DNA of 64,000 bases from Paracoccus contaminans (GTDB taxonomy: Bacteria > Pseudomonadota > Alphaproteobacteria > Rhodobacterales > Rhodobacteraceae). The notes below the pieces were generated by a model that had not been told where the DNA came from, did no database searches, and worked only from the letters and a program-made list of their open reading frames with translations. The number at the start of each line of letters is the position of its first letter. The stretch's first letter is position 1. Position numbers and translations under genes: made by a program. Shown here piece after piece: positions 60,332-64,000 of this stretch. The stretch lies in NCBI RefSeq assembly GCF_002105555.1, contig NZ_CP020612.1, positions 496,001-560,000 of the forward strand, read 5' to 3'.

Positions 60332-61861
60332 ATGGCAGGACCGAAGGAGATCACCCCGGACGTGCGCTGGGGGCTGATGGATGCTGCCTTGTCGGTGGTT
60401 TCGCCACGCTCTGCCGCCCGGCGCTATGCCGCGCGGGTGGCGATTTCAAACCTGCGGCGTGGCTATGAGGCCGCCTCAAGGGGGCGTGGAACGGCAGGCT
60501 GGAAAGTCGGTGGAACGGCGGCGGATGCGGAAATCGCTGCGGCCGGGGCCACGCTGCGCGACCGCATGCGCGATCTGGTGCGCAACAACCCCATCGCCGC
60601 GCAGGCGGTGCAGGTGCTGGTCAACAATATCGTCGGCACCGGCATCCGGCCCCGCGCCGCGACCCCCGATCCGGCGCTGAACAGACAGGTCGACGATCTG
60701 TGGCGGCGCTGGGCCGCCCGTTGCGACGATCATGGGCACACGGATTTCCATGGGGTTCTCTGCCTCGCCGTGCGCGAGATGATCGAGGGCGGCGAGGTCT
60801 TCGCGGTGGCCCGCTATCGTCGTGGCGCACACGCGCGTGATCTGCGTTTGCGCATCGAGCTGCGCGAGGCCGATCACCTCGACAGCGCACGCTTTGACAA
60901 CCGCGCCGATGGGACCCGGATCAGCCAGGGGATCGAGACCGACCGGGATGGCCGGCGCGTCGCCTACTGGATGTTTCCGGATCATCCCGGTCACAACGAC
61001 CCCATTGTCAACCACCGCCTGGAATCGGTGCGCCTCAGGGCGCAGGACGTGGCGCATCTGTTTGAACGCCAGCGGGTCCAGAGCCGGGGCGTGCCCTGGG
61101 GCACCCCGGCCATGCGGGCGATCCGCGATGTCGACGACTGGCAGACCGCGGAACTGGTGCGCAAGAAAACCGAAGCCTGTCTGGTCGGCATCGTTTTCGG
61201 CGCGGATGAGGATCAGCAATCCATCGCCCCGGTGATCGAGGACGGGATGGGCAACCGGGTCGAGCAGTTCGAGCCGGGCCTGATCGCCTATGCCCGCGGC
61301 GGCAAGGACATCAAGTTCAACCAACCGGCCTCGACGGCTGGCGTCTATGAATGGCACCGGACCCAGCTTCACATCATCGCCGCCGGCTTCCGGGTACCCT
61401 ATGCGATGATGACCGGTGATCTGTCGCAGGCCAACTTCTCGTCCACCCGTGCGGGCCTGAACGAATTCCGCCGCATGGTCGAGCAGATCCAGTGGCAGAC
61501 CGTGATCCCGATGTTCTGCGAGCCGATCTGGCGCTGGTTCATCAAGGAGGCACAGTCGCAGGGCCTGCTGCCGGATGGCGTCGAGATTCTTGCGGAATGG
61601 GGGCCGCCGAAGTTCGAGAGTGTCAATCCGCTGCAGGACGTGCAGGCCGATCTGCTGGAGGTGCGCTCCGGCTTCTCGACCCTGCCGCAACAGATCGCGC
61701 GGCGGGGATATGACCCTGAGGAAATCCTCAGCGAATGGGCCGATTTCGCCAGGAAGGCCGATGCCGCTGGCCTCGTCTTCGACAGCGACCCGCGCAAGGT
61801 CAGCAAGGCTGGCCTTGTCCAGACCACCGACCCGACCGCGCCCCCCAGCGGCGATAACTGA
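60332..61861 (+). CDS. Phage portal protein (lambda gpB family)
   Basis: A 509-aa portal forming the dodecameric DNA entry ring. Typical blocks are LRDRMRDLVRNNPIAAQAVQ, VLVNNIVGTGIRPRA, MIEGGEVFAVARYRR, FERQRVQSRGVPWGTPAMRA and YEWHRTQLHIIAAGFRVPYA, with MMTGDLSQANFSSTRAGLNE. Length and order match lambda-type portals. It is tightly packed with gpW and the capsid gene. Confidence 0.92.
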   Translation: MAGPKEITPDVRWGLMDAALSVVSPRSAARRYAARVAISNLRRGYEAASRGRGTAGWKVGGTAADAEIAAAGATLRDRMRDLVRNNPIAAQAVQVLVNNIVGTGIRPRAATPDPALNRQVDDLWRRWAARCDDHGHTDFHGVLCLAVREMIEGGEVFAVARYRRGAHARDLRLRIELREADHLDSARFDNRADGTRISQGIETDRDGRRVAYWMFPDHPGHNDPIVNHRLESVRLRAQDVAHLFERQRVQSRGVPWGTPAMRAIRDVDDWQTAELVRKKTEACLVGIVFGADEDQQSIAPVIEDGMGNRVEQFEPGLIAYARGGKDIKFNQPASTAGVYEWHRTQLHIIAAGFRVPYAMMTGDLSQANFSSTRAGLNEFRRMVEQIQWQTVIPMFCEPIWRWFIKEAQSQGLLPDGVEILAEWGPPKFESVNPLQDVQADLLEVRSGFSTLPQQIARRGYDPEEILSEWADFARKADAAGLVFDSDPRKVSKAGLVQTTDPTAPPSGDN

Positions 61862-61872
61862 CGGAGACCACC

Positions 61873-63864
61873 ATGGAGAATGAGGAAATTCTCGACCTGC
61901 CCGTGATCGGGCGGGCCGGCACAATGCAATCTGTCGATGACGCCTCGCGCACATTCGAGGTTCTCTGGACCACCGGCGCGCAGGTGCGGCGCTATTCCTG
62001 GGCGCGCGACGAGGAGTTCGACGAAGAACTGGTCGTGTCGCCCAACGCGATGCGGCTGGACCGTCTGAACGCGGGCGCGCCTTTCCTGAACTCGCATGCG
62101 TCCCAGCGCCTGACCGACATTCTCGGCGTGGTCGAGAATGGCTCGATCCGCATCGAGAACGGCCAGGGGTTCGCCCGCATCCGGCTGTCAGAGCGCGATG
62201 AGGTCGAGCCGATCTGGCGCGACATCAAGGCCGGGATCATCCGCAATGTCTCGGTCGGATACCGGGTCCATCGCTTTGAGCGGGTGGCGAAGGCCGACCG
62301 CACCGATGGCGGTCCGCGCGCCCTCTATCGCGCGGTCGATTGGGAGCCGCTTGAAATCTCTGCCGTCGCCATCGGTGCCGATCCCGGCGCCGGCATGCGG
62401 TCGGAAGCCAGGCAGTCTGACGCCCGGCAATTCCCCTGCGCGATCACCACGAAAGGACGAAACATGCCTGAAGACACCATTGCGGCGGGTGCTGATGAAA
62501 CCCGCAACGCCCCTGCCCCCGCGCAAACCCCTGCCATCCCGCAAGCGGCCCCGGCCGTGCCCGCGCCCGACGCGGAAAGCATCCGCGCGGAAGAACGCAG
62601 CCGGGTCAGCACCATCATGACGCTCTGCGCCCGGCACGATCTTGGCTCTGACCTTGCCAACGACCTGATCGCACGCGGCGTCTCGATCGATGCCGCCCGC
62701 GAGGCGGTCCTCGACGCACTGGGCGAGGCAAACCCGCTGGGCCGCACGATTGAGCTGGCCCCGGCGCAGGCCCGCGGCACCGGCGATGCCGCCTATCGCG
62801 ATGCGGTTGCCGACGCGATCATGCACAGGGCGGCACCATCGCTGCATGCGGTATCGCCGCAATCGCGGGAATTCGCGTTCCGCAGCCTGATGGACCTGGC
62901 CCGCCATGCCGTCGAGCGCGCCGGCGTCAACACCGCCGCCATGCCCGATATGGAGATCGCAGGTTTCGCCATGGGCATGCGCTCGGCGGGTTACCACAGC
63001 ACCGGAGACTTCCCGGCGATCCTCAGCAGCGTGGTCAACCAGACGCTGCGCGCCGCCTATGACGCGACCCCGCGTACCTTCGGGGCATGGTCCACGCGGG
63101 TGACGGTGCGGGATTTCCGGCCCGTTGACCGCCTGCAGATCGGCAACGCCCCCGATCTGGTCAAGGTGCCCGAAGGCGGCGAGTTCACCTATGGCACCGC
63201 GACCGAGGGCAAGGAAAGCTATGCGATCGCCACCTATGGCCGCATTATCGGCTTCAGCCGGCAGATGCTGATCAACGATGACCTGCGCGCCTTCGACCGG
63301 GTCGTCCAGTCCTTCGGTGCCTCGGCCGCGAACCTTGAATCGGATATCCTCTATTCGATCCTGCTGTCGAACCCCGCCATGGGCGACGGCACCGCGCTGT
63401 TTCATGCCAATCACGGCAACCTCGGCACGGCGGCGGCGATCACCGAGGAGTCCCTGACCGCGATGCTGCGCGCCTTCGCTGTGCAGAAGGATCTGGACGG
63501 CCGGGCGATCACGGTTCTGCCGCGCAACATCATCGTTCCGCCCGGAAAGCGGATGGTCGAAATCCACAAGCAACTGGCCGCAACCACGCCCGGCAGCACG
63601 GCCGAGGTGAACCCCTATTCGAACCGCTTCTCGGTGGTCGAGGAAATCCGGCTGGTGAATACCGCCGGTCCCGATCCGTGGTTCGCCGCCACCGATCCCG
63701 CCTTCGGTGCGGTGGAATACGCCTATCTGGCGGGTCAGGAGGGTCTCTATACCGAGCATCGCGTCGGCTTCGAGGTCGATGGCATCGAGTTCAAGGCCCG
63801 TCACGATTTCGGCGCCAAGGCCATCGACTGGCGCGGTCTCTACAAGAATCCCGGCATCGCGTGA
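61873..63864 (+). CDS. Prohead protease / major capsid fusion protein
   Basis: A 663-aa polypeptide. Residues about 1-190 are an HK97-type prohead protease, with catalytic His in LNAGAPFLNSHAS and Ser in IRNVSVGYRVH. A charged/Pro-Ala linker (about 190-290) acts as a scaffold-like delta segment. Residues about 330-663 are the major capsid domain (DFRPVDRLQIGNAPDLVKVP, IIGFSRQMLINDDLRAFDRV, ENPFS-like VNPYSNRFSVVEEIRLV). Fusions of this kind are known in Rhodobacteraceae phages. A second translation start lies at 62464. Confidence 0.9.
   Translation: MENEEILDLPVIGRAGTMQSVDDASRTFEVLWTTGAQVRRYSWARDEEFDEELVVSPNAMRLDRLNAGAPFLNSHASQRLTDILGVVENGSIRIENGQGFARIRLSERDEVEPIWRDIKAGIIRNVSVGYRVHRFERVAKADRTDGGPRALYRAVDWEPLEISAVAIGADPGAGMRSEARQSDARQFPCAITTKGRNMPEDTIAAGADETRNAPAPAQTPAIPQAAPAVPAPDAESIRAEERSRVSTIMTLCARHDLGSDLANDLIARGVSIDAAREAVLDALGEANPLGRTIELAPAQARGTGDAAYRDAVADAIMHRAAPSLHAVSPQSREFAFRSLMDLARHAVERAGVNTAAMPDMEIAGFAMGMRSAGYHSTGDFPAILSSVVNQTLRAAYDATPRTFGAWSTRVTVRDFRPVDRLQIGNAPDLVKVPEGGEFTYGTATEGKESYAIATYGRIIGFSRQMLINDDLRAFDRVVQSFGASAANLESDILYSILLSNPAMGDGTALFHANHGNLGTAAAITEESLTAMLRAFAVQKDLDGRAITVLPRNIIVPPGKRMVEIHKQLAATTPGSTAEVNPYSNRFSVVEEIRLVNTAGPDPWFAATDPAFGAVEYAYLAGQEGLYTEHRVGFEVDGIEFKARHDFGAKAIDWRGLYKNPGIA
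62464..63864 (+). CDS. Internal in-frame start: separate major capsid precursor
   Basis: AAAGGACG lies 3 bp before an in-frame ATG at 62464 (MPEDTIAAGADETRN), exactly where the protease domain ends. Translation here would give a 466-aa capsid precursor without protease, needed in large excess. The site resembles the nested start used by lambda C/Nu3. It is inferred from the ribosome-binding site and domain border. Confidence 0.6.
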   Translation: MPEDTIAAGADETRNAPAPAQTPAIPQAAPAVPAPDAESIRAEERSRVSTIMTLCARHDLGSDLANDLIARGVSIDAAREAVLDALGEANPLGRTIELAPAQARGTGDAAYRDAVADAIMHRAAPSLHAVSPQSREFAFRSLMDLARHAVERAGVNTAAMPDMEIAGFAMGMRSAGYHSTGDFPAILSSVVNQTLRAAYDATPRTFGAWSTRVTVRDFRPVDRLQIGNAPDLVKVPEGGEFTYGTATEGKESYAIATYGRIIGFSRQMLINDDLRAFDRVVQSFGASAANLESDILYSILLSNPAMGDGTALFHANHGNLGTAAAITEESLTAMLRAFAVQKDLDGRAITVLPRNIIVPPGKRMVEIHKQLAATTPGSTAEVNPYSNRFSVVEEIRLVNTAGPDPWFAATDPAFGAVEYAYLAGQEGLYTEHRVGFEVDGIEFKARHDFGAKAIDWRGLYKNPGIA

Positions 63865-63948
63865 TGCTGCCGGCCCCGGTCTGATCCTGACCGGCGCGGA
63901 CCGGTGATCGGCCCGCATTCCCTTCTTTCCCTCATCTGGAGAAAGCCC

Positions 63949-64000
63949 ATGAAAAACTTCATCGCAACGGGTAACACGCTCACCATCACCGCCGAGGCGG
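63949..64000 (+). CDS. DUF2190-like capsid accessory protein (partial)
   Basis: Only the first 17 codons are present (MKNFIATGNTLTITAEA), after a good GGAGAAAG box. The start matches DUF2190 family proteins that follow the capsid gene in lambda-like phages and probably decorate or stabilise the head. The rest is off the right edge. Confidence 0.6.
   Translation, partial: MKNFIATGNTLTITAEA

Overview
The window is high-GC alphaproteobacterial DNA, most likely from Paracoccus or a close relative in the Rhodobacteraceae. This rests on codon bias, the Rhodobacteraceae-style tatABC/DUF815 block and the phage gene families. It splits into a chromosomal part (about 1-39,140) and an integrated element (about 39,145 to beyond 64,000). 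No CRISPR array, rRNA or complete tRNA was seen.

Chromosomal part. Positions 1-4,500 hold iron acquisition: a siderophore ABC permease (cut by the window edge), its binding protein, a DUF2218 protein and a TonB-dependent receptor. Positions 5,255-9,305 hold the twin-arginine translocase tatABC, a DUF815 AAA ATPase and an isolated FliM/FliN-like protein. Positions 10,129-14,185 hold an Rrf2 regulator followed by a sulfate/thiosulfate ABC transporter (binding protein, cysT, cysW, short cysA). Next come a CopA copper ATPase with a MerR-type promoter, a patatin-like lipase and a YciF-type ferritin-like protein. Positions 18,932-25,669 are a ribitol system: LacI repressor, ribitol-type ABC importer, ribitol 2-dehydrogenase and a D-ribulokinase-type FGGY kinase. 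Positions 26,657-36,805 are a sugar-acid catabolic region. It carries two 2-keto-3-deoxy-pentonate dehydratases of opposite stereochemical families, an amino-acid-type ABC transporter, an altronate/galactarate dehydratase-family protein, two GntR/FCD regulators with two winged helices each, and a zinc dehydrogenase. This region is eroding: a frameshifted tail of an enolase-superfamily dehydratase and a broken polyol/uronate reductase start flank it. From 37,023 to about 39,000 there is a pile of defective IS3-family elements, one of them pierced by short palindromic repeats.

Integrated element. A 45-nt copy of the 3' end of initiator tRNA-fMet (39,145-39,189, minus strand, CCA included) marks the left attachment site. 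Next to it lie two anti-phage modules, SIR2-HerA (39,547-42,339) and a single-chain Type ISP restriction-modification enzyme (42,512-47,395). A tyrosine integrase (from about 47,666) and a lambda-like prophage follow: control genes, a replication gene with an embedded iteron/DnaA-box origin, three DNA methyltransferases (two are ParB-methylase fusions), small accessory genes, and the packaging/head module (TerS, TerL, gpW-like, portal, protease-capsid fusion, DUF2190) running off the right edge. The defence genes lie between att and integrase, so they look like cargo carried by the same element; the intact tRNA-fMet should lie beyond the right end.
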